Source: Lichenicola sp964236105 (lineage in GTDB: Bacteria > Pseudomonadota > Alphaproteobacteria > Acetobacterales > Acetobacteraceae). Taken from it: a stretch of 64,000 bases of DNA. This document shows, one piece after another, positions 44,581 through 53,226 of this stretch. The notes beneath the pieces are model-generated. The model was not told the DNA's origin, ran no database searches, and saw nothing but the letters and a program-made list of their open reading frames with translations. Positions within the stretch are counted from its first letter, which is position 1. Every line of letters starts with the position of its first letter. The translations under genes were made by a program, and so were the position numbers. The stretch is taken from positions 62,001-126,000 of the forward strand of contig CAXSBC010000001.1 in the NCBI GenBank assembly GCA_964236105.1, written 5' to 3'.

Positions 44581-46524
44581 ATGCGTGGGTTCCTTCAGCG
44601 ACATCCCCCTCTAGCGGCAAGGGCCTTTCTGGCCGGCGCCGCCCTCCTGGCAGGAGCAGCGGCACCCCTGCGCGCCCAGCCTCCGTCACAACGGTCCGGG
44701 CTGTCGGCACCGCCCGAGGAAACGGCGATGGCGGTGCCGCGGCTGCCGCTGCCGGGCGGCAGCCGTGACGGCGTCGTCTCGCTGCCGCACCCGCTGGAGG
44801 CCGGGACCGCCGCCCGCATCCGCCGCATCTTCGCCCTGCAGCGGGGCGGCGATATCCCGGCCGCGGTCGCGGAGACGGCGAAACTGGACGACGACACCCT
44901 GCTCGGCGAGCTGCTCGCCGACCGATATCTCGCCCCGAACGCCAGGCTCGCGCCGAGCCAGCTGCATCTGTGGCTGAAGCGGTTCTCCGACCTGCCGGAC
45001 GCGCCGGCGATCCATGACCTGCTGGCGACCGTCAGCCATGGCGGCCGGCCGGAGCCGGCGCCGTCCGCCGCGACGCTCGGAACCGGATCACCGGCAGCGC
45101 CGCTGCCCGAGGAGACCGATCCGGCCGATCAGGCCTTCTCCCGCAATGCCCTGCTCGATCGCACGGTGGCCGAGCGGCTGGAGGACGGCGCCGCCGGTGC
45201 CGCCAGCGCGCTGCGGCTGATCGCGGCCACCCGGCACATCGACACGCTCTATGCCGCCCAGCTGCGCGCCGAGGTCGCCCTGCGCCTGTTCACCGAAGGC
45301 GAGCTCGACCTGGCAGCCGACACCGCCCAGCAGGCGTTCGACGAGTCCGGCCGGCGGATCGGGCTTGCGGGCTACGTGGCAGGGCTCGCCGCCTGGCGCG
45401 CCGGCCATCCGGATCGGGCGGGTCCGCTGTTCGAGGCGGCCTCCCGCGCCGGCCTCACCGCCGCCGGCATCCGCGCCGGTGCGGCCTTCTGGGCGGCCCG
45501 CGCGCATCTGCGCAGCGGCGACACGGCCAGCGACACGCTCTGGCTGCAGCGCGCCGCCGCAGCCCCGCAGACCTTCTACGGGCTGCTCGCCACCCGCCTG
45601 CTCGGCCGCGACGACAGCGGCTGGGAGCGCTCCTGGAGCCGGACGGCGCGCCTGCCGAGCCTGGGCGGCCTGCCCAGCCCTGGCGGCCTGCTCGACGACG
45701 ATCCGGGCAGCGACGCCGGCCAGCCCACCTTGTCGGAGATCGATGTCGACGCCGTTGCCGCGACGCCCGCCGGACATCGCGCGTTCGCCCTGCTGCAGGT
45801 CGGCGAGACGGCCCGCGCGGAGGCGACGCTGCGCCGGCTGTGGCCGACGGTGCAGGCGGACATGGCGCTGTGCCGGTCGATCCAGCTGGTGTCGGACGCG
45901 GCCGGGCTGACGGGCCTGTCGTCGCAGCTCACCGGCATCCTGCAGAGCCGCGACGGCCAGCCCCGCGACGCCGCGCGGGTTCCGCTGCCGCATCTGTCGC
46001 CGCATCACGGCTTCAGCGTGAACCCGGCGCTGGTCTATGCCCTCACCCGCCTGGAATCCAACTTCGACGCCTCCGCCGTCTCCGGCGCCGGCGCGCACGG
46101 GCTGATGCAGCTGATGCCGGTGACCGCGGGCTTCATCCTCGGACAGCCGGCGCGGTTCGAGGGCAACGCGACGGCGCTGCACAACGCCGCACTCAACCTC
46201 GAGCTCGGCCAGCGCTACCTGTCGTATCTGGCGCAGCGGACAGCGGTGAACGGCGACCTCGTCCGGCTGCTGGCCAGCTACAATGCCGGCCCGACGGCGG
46301 TCGCGCGCTGGGATGTCTCGATGGACGAGGATCGCGACCCGCTGATGTTCATCGAGAGCCTGCCGTCGGACGAGACCCGCGACTACGTGCGGCGGGCCTT
46401 CACCTATCTGTGGATCTATTCCGAGCGGCTCGGCGTGCCGTCCCCGTCGCTGGCCGCGCTCGCCGCCGGACGCTGGCCGCGATTCACCGACGAGCAGGCG
46501 ATCCGGCAGGAATGGATGCACTAG
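44581..46524 (+). CDS. Lytic transglycosylase (soluble Slt-type)
   Basis: This 647-residue periplasmic enzyme cleaves peptidoglycan glycan strands to form anhydromuramyl ends. It has a signal peptide (about residues 1-32), a long alpha-helical superhelical domain (about 70-460) and a C-terminal SLT domain. The catalytic glutamate is in ALTRLESNFDASAVSGAGAH, followed by GLMQLMPVTA and LLASYNAGPTAVARWDVSMD. The ending SLPSDETRDYVRRAFTYLWI is the usual Slt end. It converges on the CNNM-type gene with a 6-base gap. Confidence 0.93.
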   Translation: MRGFLQRHPPLAARAFLAGAALLAGAAAPLRAQPPSQRSGLSAPPEETAMAVPRLPLPGGSRDGVVSLPHPLEAGTAARIRRIFALQRGGDIPAAVAETAKLDDDTLLGELLADRYLAPNARLAPSQLHLWLKRFSDLPDAPAIHDLLATVSHGGRPEPAPSAATLGTGSPAAPLPEETDPADQAFSRNALLDRTVAERLEDGAAGAASALRLIAATRHIDTLYAAQLRAEVALRLFTEGELDLAADTAQQAFDESGRRIGLAGYVAGLAAWRAGHPDRAGPLFEAASRAGLTAAGIRAGAAFWAARAHLRSGDTASDTLWLQRAAAAPQTFYGLLATRLLGRDDSGWERSWSRTARLPSLGGLPSPGGLLDDDPGSDAGQPTLSEIDVDAVAATPAGHRAFALLQVGETARAEATLRRLWPTVQADMALCRSIQLVSDAAGLTGLSSQLTGILQSRDGQPRDAARVPLPHLSPHHGFSVNPALVYALTRLESNFDASAVSGAGAHGLMQLMPVTAGFILGQPARFEGNATALHNAALNLELGQRYLSYLAQRTAVNGDLVRLLASYNAGPTAVARWDVSMDEDRDPLMFIESLPSDETRDYVRRAFTYLWIYSERLGVPSPSLAALAAGRWPRFTDEQAIRQEWMH

Positions 46525-46530
46525 GCCGGG

Positions 46531-47820
46531 TCAGTTCTCGGCCAGGGCCTGGCGGCTCGCGCGCACCTTGTGCACCCGGCGCCCGTCCATCTCCAGCACC
46601 TCGAACAGCCAGCCGGAGAACACGATCTTGTCGCCCAGCGCCGGCACCCGGCGCAGCAGCGCCAGGATCAGCCCGCCCAGCGTGTGGTAGCTGCCCTCGG
46701 CGGGCAGGTCGGCCAGGCCCAGCCGGTCCTTGACCTCGTCCGCCGGCGACGCGCCGTCCAGCGTGAGGATGCCCTCGGTGACGGCATGGTGCTGCGGCAC
46801 CGCGCCCGCCTCCTGCTGCTCGCCGACGATGGCCTCGAACACGTCGGACGCGGTCACCACCCCTTCGAAGCTGCCATACTCGTCCAGCACCAGCACCATG
46901 CCGAGCGGATGCGTGCGCAGCTGTTCGAGCACGTCGAAGGCGCTGATCGTGTCCGGCACCACCACCGGCGGCAGCATCACCGCGTCCACCGACAGCCGCC
47001 CGCCATCCAGCAGCAGGTCCAGCACGTCCTTGGCCAGGATCATGCCCACCGGGTTGTCGACGCCGCCGTCGCAGACCACCACGCGGGTATGGCCGGAGCT
47101 CTTGATCAGGGCACGCAGGCTGTCCGGATCGGCGTGCCGCTCGATCCAGACCAGCTCGTTGCGCGGCGTCATGATCGCGCGCACCGGCCGGTCCGCCAGC
47201 CGCAGCAGGCGCTCGATCATGTTGCGCTCCTCGATCTCCAGCACGCCCGCCTGCGCGCCTTCGGCGATCAGCGCCTTGAGCTCCTCCTCCGTCACCGTCT
47301 CGCGCGCCATCTTGGTGACGCCGATCAGCCGCAGCACCAGCGACGAGGACTGTCCGAGCAGCCACACCGCGGGTGCCGCGATCCGCGACAGGATCGTCAG
47401 CGGCAGCGACAGCCGGGCGGCGATCAGCTCGGGATGGCGCAGCGCCAGCTGCTTGGGCACCAGCTCGCCCAGCACCAGCATCAGTGCGGTGATCACGATG
47501 ACGCACAGCGTCAGCGCGAGCTCGTGCGCGAACGGCGCCAGCACATGGATCCGGGCCAGCCAGGGCGCCAGCCGGCCGGCGATGCTGGCGCCGCCGAAGG
47601 TGCCCTCCAGGATGCTGACCAGCGTGATGCCGACCTGCACCGTCGGCAGGAAGCTCTGCGGGTCCTCCGACAGGATCCGGGCACGTTCGGCGCCGGGCAC
47701 GCCGCGCCGCGACAGCACCGCGAGCCTGGCCCGCCGCGCCGAGATCAGGGCGAGCTCGCCCATCGCGAACACGCCGTTGAGGGCCACGAGCAGCAGAATC
47801 ACGATCACGGAGACGGTCAT
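46531..47820 (-). CDS. CNNM/HlyC-CorC family membrane protein
   Basis: This 429-residue protein has an N-terminal DUF21 (CNNM) membrane domain with about four hydrophobic segments (residues 1-185), a CBS-domain pair (about 205-330, including IMTPRNELVWIERHADPDSL) and a C-terminal CorC_HlyC domain (about 345-420, with DGASPADEVKDRLGLADLPA). The family is linked to divalent cation (Mg/Co) efflux and was once annotated as hemolysin. The start at 47820 is in a GTG/ATG-poor region and looks right for the first membrane helix. The next gene upstream is copD. Confidence 0.92.
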   Translation of the reverse strand: MTVSVIVILLLVALNGVFAMGELALISARRARLAVLSRRGVPGAERARILSEDPQSFLPTVQVGITLVSILEGTFGGASIAGRLAPWLARIHVLAPFAHELALTLCVIVITALMLVLGELVPKQLALRHPELIAARLSLPLTILSRIAAPAVWLLGQSSSLVLRLIGVTKMARETVTEEELKALIAEGAQAGVLEIEERNMIERLLRLADRPVRAIMTPRNELVWIERHADPDSLRALIKSSGHTRVVVCDGGVDNPVGMILAKDVLDLLLDGGRLSVDAVMLPPVVVPDTISAFDVLEQLRTHPLGMVLVLDEYGSFEGVVTASDVFEAIVGEQQEAGAVPQHHAVTEGILTLDGASPADEVKDRLGLADLPAEGSYHTLGGLILALLRRVPALGDKIVFSGWLFEVLEMDGRRVHKVRASRQALAEN

Positions 47821-47883
47821 GCGACCAGTCTAGCAGATCGAGACCAAGATCAGGACGGCGCCCTGGACCGGATCCGGCAGGCC

Positions 47884-49548
47884 TCAGGCCTCGCGGTACC
47901 AGAGCAGGACGATGCCGACCAGCATGAAGCAGAGCGGCCAGACCCAGCCGGCGATCCGGCCGCCGCGGCCCGGCAGCCTGAGCTCGAGCCAGCGACCCCA
48001 GCCGGCCGCGATGCCGGCCAGCGCCAGCGGCGTGTGGGTCAGCTCGATCAGCTCGGCATCCTTGACGTTGGCGATCTGGTGGCTGTGCGTCAGCAGCAGC
48101 GCGCCGCCGGCCGCCACCATCAGCGGGAACACCAGGGCGGCCCGACGGCTCTTCAGCCGTCCGGTCTGCACCGACCATTCGAAGGCGGCGAACACCAGGA
48201 TCAGCAGCACGAAGAGGCGATGCTGCACCACCTCCACGTCGCGGAAGGCGGCCATGAAGTCCTCGTTGCCGAGCGGCCATACCTCCGGATCGGAGCGCAG
48301 CAGCAGGAACACGGCGAGGCCCAGGAACACCACCGGCCAGTGCCGCGCCGGACGCACGCCGGCATGCGCCAGCAGCACCAGGGCCGCGATCGCGATCACG
48401 AACAGCCCGGCCCAGTGGTGGTTGTATTCCGACCAGGCGATGTCGTCGGCGTTGCGCGGCGGCAGGGTGCCGTCGCCGGGCACGAAGGCGGGGGCCGAGA
48501 CATGGTGCGCGGTGGCGGCCTCGGCATCGATCTTGGCCTGCAGCGCCGGGATCGCCAGCACGTCGTGGTCGGGCGAGCGCAGCCGCGGCCAGACCGGGCT
48601 GTTGCGCTCGATGATCTCGTGGAAGGTGACGCGGTCCTGCTTCAGGTCGACGGCCGGCGGCACCGAGGTCAGCGAGGCGGCGGCAAAGAAGATCGAGAAG
48701 CCGACGCCGATCTCGACCTCGGCGAAGCGCTTCATCCGCACCACCGACGCGGTCGGGTCGCGACGCAGCCGCTCGGTGACCAGCAGGTTGCCGAGGCCCA
48801 GCGCCAGCAGCCCCATGAACAGGCCGATCTTGGCCATCACCATCACGCCGTAGGCGGTGCCGTAGAAGGCCGGCAGCGAGCCGATATAGACGATGAACAT
48901 GGTGATGCCGGACGCCAGGATGCACGACACCCCCAGCATCGACAGCCGCGAGAAGCGCGCACCCACCCGACGCCAGCCGGCCCCGTCATCCACCTCGGCG
49001 AGCGCGATCAGGAAGGCCGGGATGCCGCCGATCCAGATCGCGGCGCCGAGCTGGTGCAGCCACTCCACCAGCAGCAGCAGCGTCGACTGCTCGAGCCTCG
49101 CCGCCGCATGGGTGGTGGAGGTGGCGGCGGCCAGCTCGATCGCCACCAGCGCCAGCAGGATCGGTCCCGGCACCTGCCAGTCGCGCTGTCCGCCGGCCTT
49201 GCGGAAGGTGCAGGCGGCGATCAGCAGCGCGGACGCGATCTTGACCACGGCGGCGACCGCGAAGTTCGCCTGCATCACGTCGAGGAACGACAGATCGACC
49301 GTCGACATCAGCACCGCGACCTGCAGCCCGTTGCCGAGCACCTCGACCGCCGCCATGGCGACGGCGCTCCAGAAGGTCAGCCGCATGATCCGCGACACGA
49401 TGCGCTCGCCGCGCGCGAGCTCGCCCGCGAACGGACGCGCCAGCAGCACCAGGAACAGCACCCCGCCGAGCGCCATGGACTGCGCGACGATGGTCAGCCC
49501 GTGCAGGACGATGCTCAGATAGCCGAACAGGTCGACGAGCAGCGACAC
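47884..49548 (-). CDS. copD: Copper resistance protein CopD-family membrane protein
   Basis: This 554-residue protein has about fourteen hydrophobic segments and matches the CopD family, thought to move copper across the inner membrane. Visible features are HGLTIVAQSMALGGVLFLVL near the N-terminus, EWLHQLGAAIWIGGIPAFLI with the conserved WIGG, and the C-terminal half, which has HHWAGLFVIAIAALVLLAHA and FVLLILVFAAFEWSVQTGRL. It is longer than E. coli-type CopD because of a second membrane half. It begins 9 bases after the copC-like gene, so the two form an operon. Confidence 0.88.
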   Translation of the reverse strand: MSLLVDLFGYLSIVLHGLTIVAQSMALGGVLFLVLLARPFAGELARGERIVSRIMRLTFWSAVAMAAVEVLGNGLQVAVLMSTVDLSFLDVMQANFAVAAVVKIASALLIAACTFRKAGGQRDWQVPGPILLALVAIELAAATSTTHAAARLEQSTLLLLVEWLHQLGAAIWIGGIPAFLIALAEVDDGAGWRRVGARFSRLSMLGVSCILASGITMFIVYIGSLPAFYGTAYGVMVMAKIGLFMGLLALGLGNLLVTERLRRDPTASVVRMKRFAEVEIGVGFSIFFAAASLTSVPPAVDLKQDRVTFHEIIERNSPVWPRLRSPDHDVLAIPALQAKIDAEAATAHHVSAPAFVPGDGTLPPRNADDIAWSEYNHHWAGLFVIAIAALVLLAHAGVRPARHWPVVFLGLAVFLLLRSDPEVWPLGNEDFMAAFRDVEVVQHRLFVLLILVFAAFEWSVQTGRLKSRRAALVFPLMVAAGGALLLTHSHQIANVKDAELIELTHTPLALAGIAAGWGRWLELRLPGRGGRIAGWVWPLCFMLVGIVLLWYREA

Positions 49549-49557
49549 CGGACGGAC

Positions 49558-49935
49558 CTACTTCGCGATCACGGTGAACGGAACGTCGCCGCGGGTGATG
49601 TGGCCGTCCAGCGCCAGCGCCTGCCAGCGCACGGTATAGGCGCCGGGCGTCAGGTCGACGGTCGCATCGAGCGCGTTGACCAGGCTGGCGTCCGAGATCG
49701 GCAGCACCACCGGCTTGCCGTCCGGGCCGGTCAGCGTCAGGCGGGAGCGCCGGTGGTCGATCTTGCTGTTGTACTGGAAATCGAGCGACTGGTGCCCGCT
49801 GGCGATGGTGCCGCCGCTGGCCGGCGTGCTGGCGGTCAGGATCGCATGCGCCAGGGCGAGCCTCGGCAGGGTCACGGCGAGCAGGAGGCCGAGCCCGACC
49901 GGCCGGGGGCGAGCGAACGTGCGGAGCGACATCAT
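49558..49935 (-). CDS. copC: Copper resistance protein CopC-like
   Basis: This 125-residue periplasmic protein has a signal peptide (about residues 1-29) ending before AHAILTASTPASGGTI, so the mature N-terminal histidine can bind copper as in CopC. The beta-sandwich shows in HQSLDFQYNSKIDHRRSRLT, TGPDGKPVVLPISDASLVNA and PGAYTVRWQALALDGHITRG with its conserved His. Two adjacent ATGs (49935, 49932) are equal start candidates. It precedes copD by 9 bases. Confidence 0.92.
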   Translation of the reverse strand: MMSLRTFARPRPVGLGLLLAVTLPRLALAHAILTASTPASGGTIASGHQSLDFQYNSKIDHRRSRLTLTGPDGKPVVLPISDASLVNALDATVDLTPGAYTVRWQALALDGHITRGDVPFTVIAK

Positions 49936-50076
49936 CGGGATCCCGGGAGAGGCAACCGCGCGCGACCGGATCGACCGCGGCGCGTCGAAGCGGCCGAACC
50001 CGCCAGCCGGGTCCGGCACCGTTCATGCAGATCGCCGCTCTAGGCCATAACCGCACCCGGTGGAACAGTGCGGCAG

Positions 50077-50652
50077 ATGAAAAACCCGCCACGCGGCGCG
50101 GCACTCGCGCTCCTGCTGCTCGCAGCCCCTGCCGCCGCGGCGGCTGCCCTCCCGCCGCCCGGCGCGGCTGGCGACGGGGCCGGCAACCCGGCGGGCGGGC
50201 GGCACTACCCGTCGCCGGTCGCGGCCCGCTGCTACAGCTCAGCCTTCGGCTGGCGGCACCGGGTCGGGCCGATGGCGCCGGCCGGCTTCCATAACGGGAT
50301 CGATCTGCCAGCGCCCGCCGGCGGCCTGGTCAGCGCGCCAGCCGCCGGCACGGTGACGCGGATCAGGCGGATGGGGATCGGCGGGCTGCAGGTGTTCGTG
50401 GCGCATCCGGGCGGGCTCACCACGCTCTATGCCCATCTCGGCAGCGTGGTGCCGGCCCTGGCGACGGGCCGGACGCGGCTGGCGGCCGGCGATCCGATCG
50501 GACGGATCGGCCGCACCGGCGTCACCTACGGCACGCACCTGTTCTTTGCGGTGTTCGCCGGCGGCAGGGCGATCGATCCGAACCTGCTGCTCGGCCTGCC
50601 GCCCTGCCAGGGTGTCAGATGTAGTGCTCGTGCAGCGGCGCGAAGCCGTTGA
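50077..50652 (+). CDS. M23-family metallopeptidase
   Basis: This 191-residue exported protein is an M23 (LytM-type) endopeptidase domain that probably cuts peptidoglycan cross-links or activates amidases. It has a signal peptide (about residues 1-24). The domain is AFGWRHRVGPMAPAGFHNGI followed by DLPAPAGGLVSAPAAGTV, where HNGID holds the first zinc ligands, and TLYAHLGSVVPA and GVTYGTHLFFAVFAGGRAID. The final HLFF replaces the common HLHF. The 3' end overlaps the convergent decarboxylase gene by 38 bases. Confidence 0.88.
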   Translation: MKNPPRGAALALLLLAAPAAAAAALPPPGAAGDGAGNPAGGRHYPSPVAARCYSSAFGWRHRVGPMAPAGFHNGIDLPAPAGGLVSAPAAGTVTRIRRMGIGGLQVFVAHPGGLTTLYAHLGSVVPALATGRTRLAAGDPIGRIGRTGVTYGTHLFFAVFAGGRAIDPNLLLGLPPCQGVRCSARAAARSR

Positions 50653-51757
50653 AGCGGGTCGAGCAGTAGGTCGAGACATAGGCGCCGGTGGACAGCAGCT
50701 CGACGCGCTCGCCGCTCGCCAGATCGAGCGGCAGGCGGTAGCCGCTCTTCTCGTACAGGATGTCGGCGCCGTCGCAGGTCGGGCCGGCCAGCGCCACCGG
50801 ACCCATCGCGGCGCCGTCGTGCGGGGTGCGGATGCGATACTTGATCGACTCGCCCTCGGTCTCGGCCAGCCCGCCGAATCGGCCGATATCGAGATAGACC
50901 CAGCGAGTCGCGTCCTGCGCGCCGCCGGGCAGGCCGCGGCGGCTGACCAGCACCACCTCGGTGCTCACGACGCCGGCATCGCCCACGATGAAGCGGCCGG
51001 GCTCGATGATCATCTCCGGCAGCGCGTTGCCGAAATGCCGGGTCATGGCGCGGCCGATCGCGGCCGCGAACTGGTCGATCGCCGGCACGTCGTCGCGGTA
51101 GCGGGTCGGGAAGCCGCCGCCGCAATTGACCATGCGGATATCGAGCCCCGCCGCCGCCAGATCGGTGAACAGCATCGCCGCCCGGCCGATCGCCGCCTCG
51201 TAGGAGGCGGTGTCGGTCTGCTGGCTGCCGACATGGAACGACAGGCCGTACGGATCGAGTCCGAGGTCGCGCGCCCGCAGCATCAGCGCGCGCGCATGCT
51301 CGACCGAGGTGCCGAACTTGCGCGACAGCGGCCAGTCGGCGCCGGCATTCTCGACCAGCAGGCGGCAATAGACCCGCGCACCCGGGGCGTGCCGCGCCAG
51401 CTTCTCCAATTCCTCGTCGCAGTCGAAGGCATACATGTCGATGCCCGCCGCGAACGCGCTGGCGATGGCGCTCACCTTCTTGATGGTGTTGCCGAACGAG
51501 ATCGCCGACGGCTCCGCGCCGGCATCGAGGCACAGGCGCGCCTCCTCCCAGCTGGCGGCATCGAAGCAGGAGCCGAGGGAGACCAGCCGCTGCAGGATCG
51601 GCAGCGCCGGGTTGGCCTTCACGGCGTAGTAGATGCGCGCGAGCGGCAGCGCTGCCTCGAGCTCGCAGTAGCGCAGTTCGACATGGTCCACGTCGACCAC
51701 CAGGCACGGCGTGGCCGGCGCGTGATCGGCCAGAAACGAGGCGATCTTCGGGGTCAT
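50615..51757 (-). CDS. Ornithine/lysine-type PLP decarboxylase (fold III)
   Basis: This 380-residue enzyme belongs to the alanine racemase-fold basic amino acid decarboxylases and should make putrescine (or cadaverine). The PLP lysine is Lys47 in IYYAVKANPALPILQRL. Other marks are FGNTIKKVSAI, LSFHVGSQQTDTASYEAAIG, MVNCGGGFPTRYRD, EMIIEPGRFIVGDAGV, and GPTCDGADILY with the catalytic Cys across the dimer interface. The Orn-versus-Lys preference cannot be read. The ATG at 51757 fits the distance to GGAG better than 51766. It supplies diamine for SpeE. Its leader is highly structured (see 51758-51964). Confidence 0.9.
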   Translation of the reverse strand: MTPKIASFLADHAPATPCLVVDVDHVELRYCELEAALPLARIYYAVKANPALPILQRLVSLGSCFDAASWEEARLCLDAGAEPSAISFGNTIKKVSAIASAFAAGIDMYAFDCDEELEKLARHAPGARVYCRLLVENAGADWPLSRKFGTSVEHARALMLRARDLGLDPYGLSFHVGSQQTDTASYEAAIGRAAMLFTDLAAAGLDIRMVNCGGGFPTRYRDDVPAIDQFAAAIGRAMTRHFGNALPEMIIEPGRFIVGDAGVVSTEVVLVSRRGLPGGAQDATRWVYLDIGRFGGLAETEGESIKYRIRTPHDGAAMGPVALAGPTCDGADILYEKSGYRLPLDLASGERVELLSTGAYVSTYCSTRFNGFAPLHEHYI

Positions 51758-51964
51758 CGCACCCATTCTCCAGTTGTCATCCGCCTTGTCGAGGCGACGG
51801 ACGAGTTGCGAAACGGTCTAACGGACCAGCGACCAAGACTCGGTCCCAGAAGGGAGCCGGATTGCCAGAACGCTTGACGTCGTTGCGTAACCGCGGAGGG
51901 CCAGGGGCACGTGCGTTGCTGCGTGGGGGCGCATATGAGGCCAGTGCCCCTGGGACGCAACTGC
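51758..51964 (-). promoter_or_regulatory. Structured leader of the decarboxylase gene, candidate speF-type riboregulator
   Basis: Two nested perfect stems lie about 130-200 bases upstream of the decarboxylase start: outer GTTGCGT (51882-51888) / ACGCAAC (51955-51961) and inner CCAGGGGCAC (51901-51910) / GTGCCCCTGG (51944-51953). The 5' arm of the outer stem can pair instead with other CGCAAC copies in the leader (for example 51805-51810), or, as CAGTTG, with CAACTG beside the ribosome-binding site (51771-51776). This looks like a switch. Known alphaproteobacterial speF leader RNAs precede such decarboxylases; I cannot confirm a match. Bases 51965-52092 hold the promoters toward both sides. 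Confidence 0.5.
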
Positions 51965-52092
51965 TATTTTCCAGTTTTTCCCCCGAGCCGCCCGCCGGGC
52001 GACCGGCACTCGCAACCGGTCCGGTTCGGACAGCGTTGTCGATCGTGACAGGTCGCCGCGGCGGTCGTCCGGACAGCTGCCGGGAGCACGCC

Positions 52093-53226
52093 ATGACGTC
52101 GGACGCAGGCAGGCAGGGCGCGGGCACCCGTGGGGCTGCCGCACGGTCTTCTGCACCATCGGATCCCGACAGCCCGCTGGTGGTCACGGCGGAGCACCGG
52201 GGCGATCAGGGCCCGCGCGAGCGCGTGATGCCGGCGACGGCGCCCGACATCTCGTCGGAGGCCGCACGCGAACTCGGCCGCGACGCCAGGCAGCCGATCC
52301 AGATCCCCTGGACCGGCTGGAAGCGGGTGCTGAAGCGCACCTTCTCGGAGATGATCTCCGACCGGATCGGCCTCGCCGCCGCCGGCTGCGCCTTCTACGC
52401 GACGCTGGCCTTGTTTCCGGCGATCAGCACCATGGTGTCGGTCTACGGGCTGGCGTTCGACCCTTCGACGGTCGAGCCGCAGTTGCGCGTGCTGCGCAAC
52501 CTGCTGCCGCGTCCCGCCTTCCTGCTGATCTCGGAGCGGGTGCACACGCTGGTCAGCCAGCCGCGCGGCACCCTGACCATCAGCCTGATCATCGGCACCC
52601 TGGTCACGCTGTGGTCGGCCTCGGCCGGCACCAAGTCGATCCTGGCGGCGCTGAACATGGCCTACGAGGAAACCGAGACCCGCTCGTTCGTGCGGTTCCA
52701 GCTGACCGCGCTCAGCATGACGCTGTGCGCGATCCTGGGTGCGGCCCTGGCGGTGGCGCTGCTGGTGTTCCTGCCGGCGGTGCTGGACTTCATTCCGCGT
52801 CATTTCGGCTTCGAGGCGGTCGAGGCCGGCACCCAGACGCTGATCCGAATCGGCACGCCGCTGCTGCTGCTGCTGTTCGTCGGCGCGTCGTTCTCGCTGC
52901 TCTACCGGTTCGGCCCGTCGCGCCGCAGTCCGAGCTGGCACTGGGTCACGCCGGGATCGCTGGTCGCCACCCTGCTCTGGCTGCTCGCCTCGACCGGCTT
53001 CTCGTACTATGTCGGCCATGTCGCCAGCTACGACGCGACCTATGGGCCGCTCGGCGCCGTCGTCGGCATCATGATGTGGTTCTTCGTGACCGCCTACGTC
53101 GTGCTGCTGGGCGCCGAGCTGAATGCCGAGCTCGAGCTGCAAACGGCGATGGACAGCACCGCCGGCACGCCGCGTCCTATCGGTCGTCGCGGTGCGTATG
53201 TGGCCGATCACGTCGCTGAGGACTGA
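52093..53226 (+). CDS. YihY/BrkB-family inner-membrane protein
   Basis: This 377-residue protein has a polar N-terminal extension (about residues 1-75) and six hydrophobic segments (about 95-350). Family marks are LAAAGCAFYATLALFPAIST, the central LVTLWSASAGTKSILAALNM followed by AYEE, and SWHWVTPGSLVATLLWLLAS with SYYVGHVASYDATYGPLGAV. YihY/BrkB proteins were first annotated as ribonuclease BN, which is not correct; their function is unclear. The ATG at 52093 has GGGAG upstream. Its last 50 bases overlap the 3' end of the RlpA-like gene on the other strand. Confidence 0.9.
   Translation: MTSDAGRQGAGTRGAAARSSAPSDPDSPLVVTAEHRGDQGPRERVMPATAPDISSEAARELGRDARQPIQIPWTGWKRVLKRTFSEMISDRIGLAAAGCAFYATLALFPAISTMVSVYGLAFDPSTVEPQLRVLRNLLPRPAFLLISERVHTLVSQPRGTLTISLIIGTLVTLWSASAGTKSILAALNMAYEETETRSFVRFQLTALSMTLCAILGAALAVALLVFLPAVLDFIPRHFGFEAVEAGTQTLIRIGTPLLLLLFVGASFSLLYRFGPSRRSPSWHWVTPGSLVATLLWLLASTGFSYYVGHVASYDATYGPLGAVVGIMMWFFVTAYVVLLGAELNAELELQTAMDSTAGTPRPIGRRGAYVADHVAED

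Noticed and set aside
46570..50043. A plus-strand open frame of more than 1,100 codons
   Set aside because: It runs antisense through the CNNM, copD and copC genes. It is His/Gln/Arg-rich without domains, the usual artefact opposite GC-rich genes.
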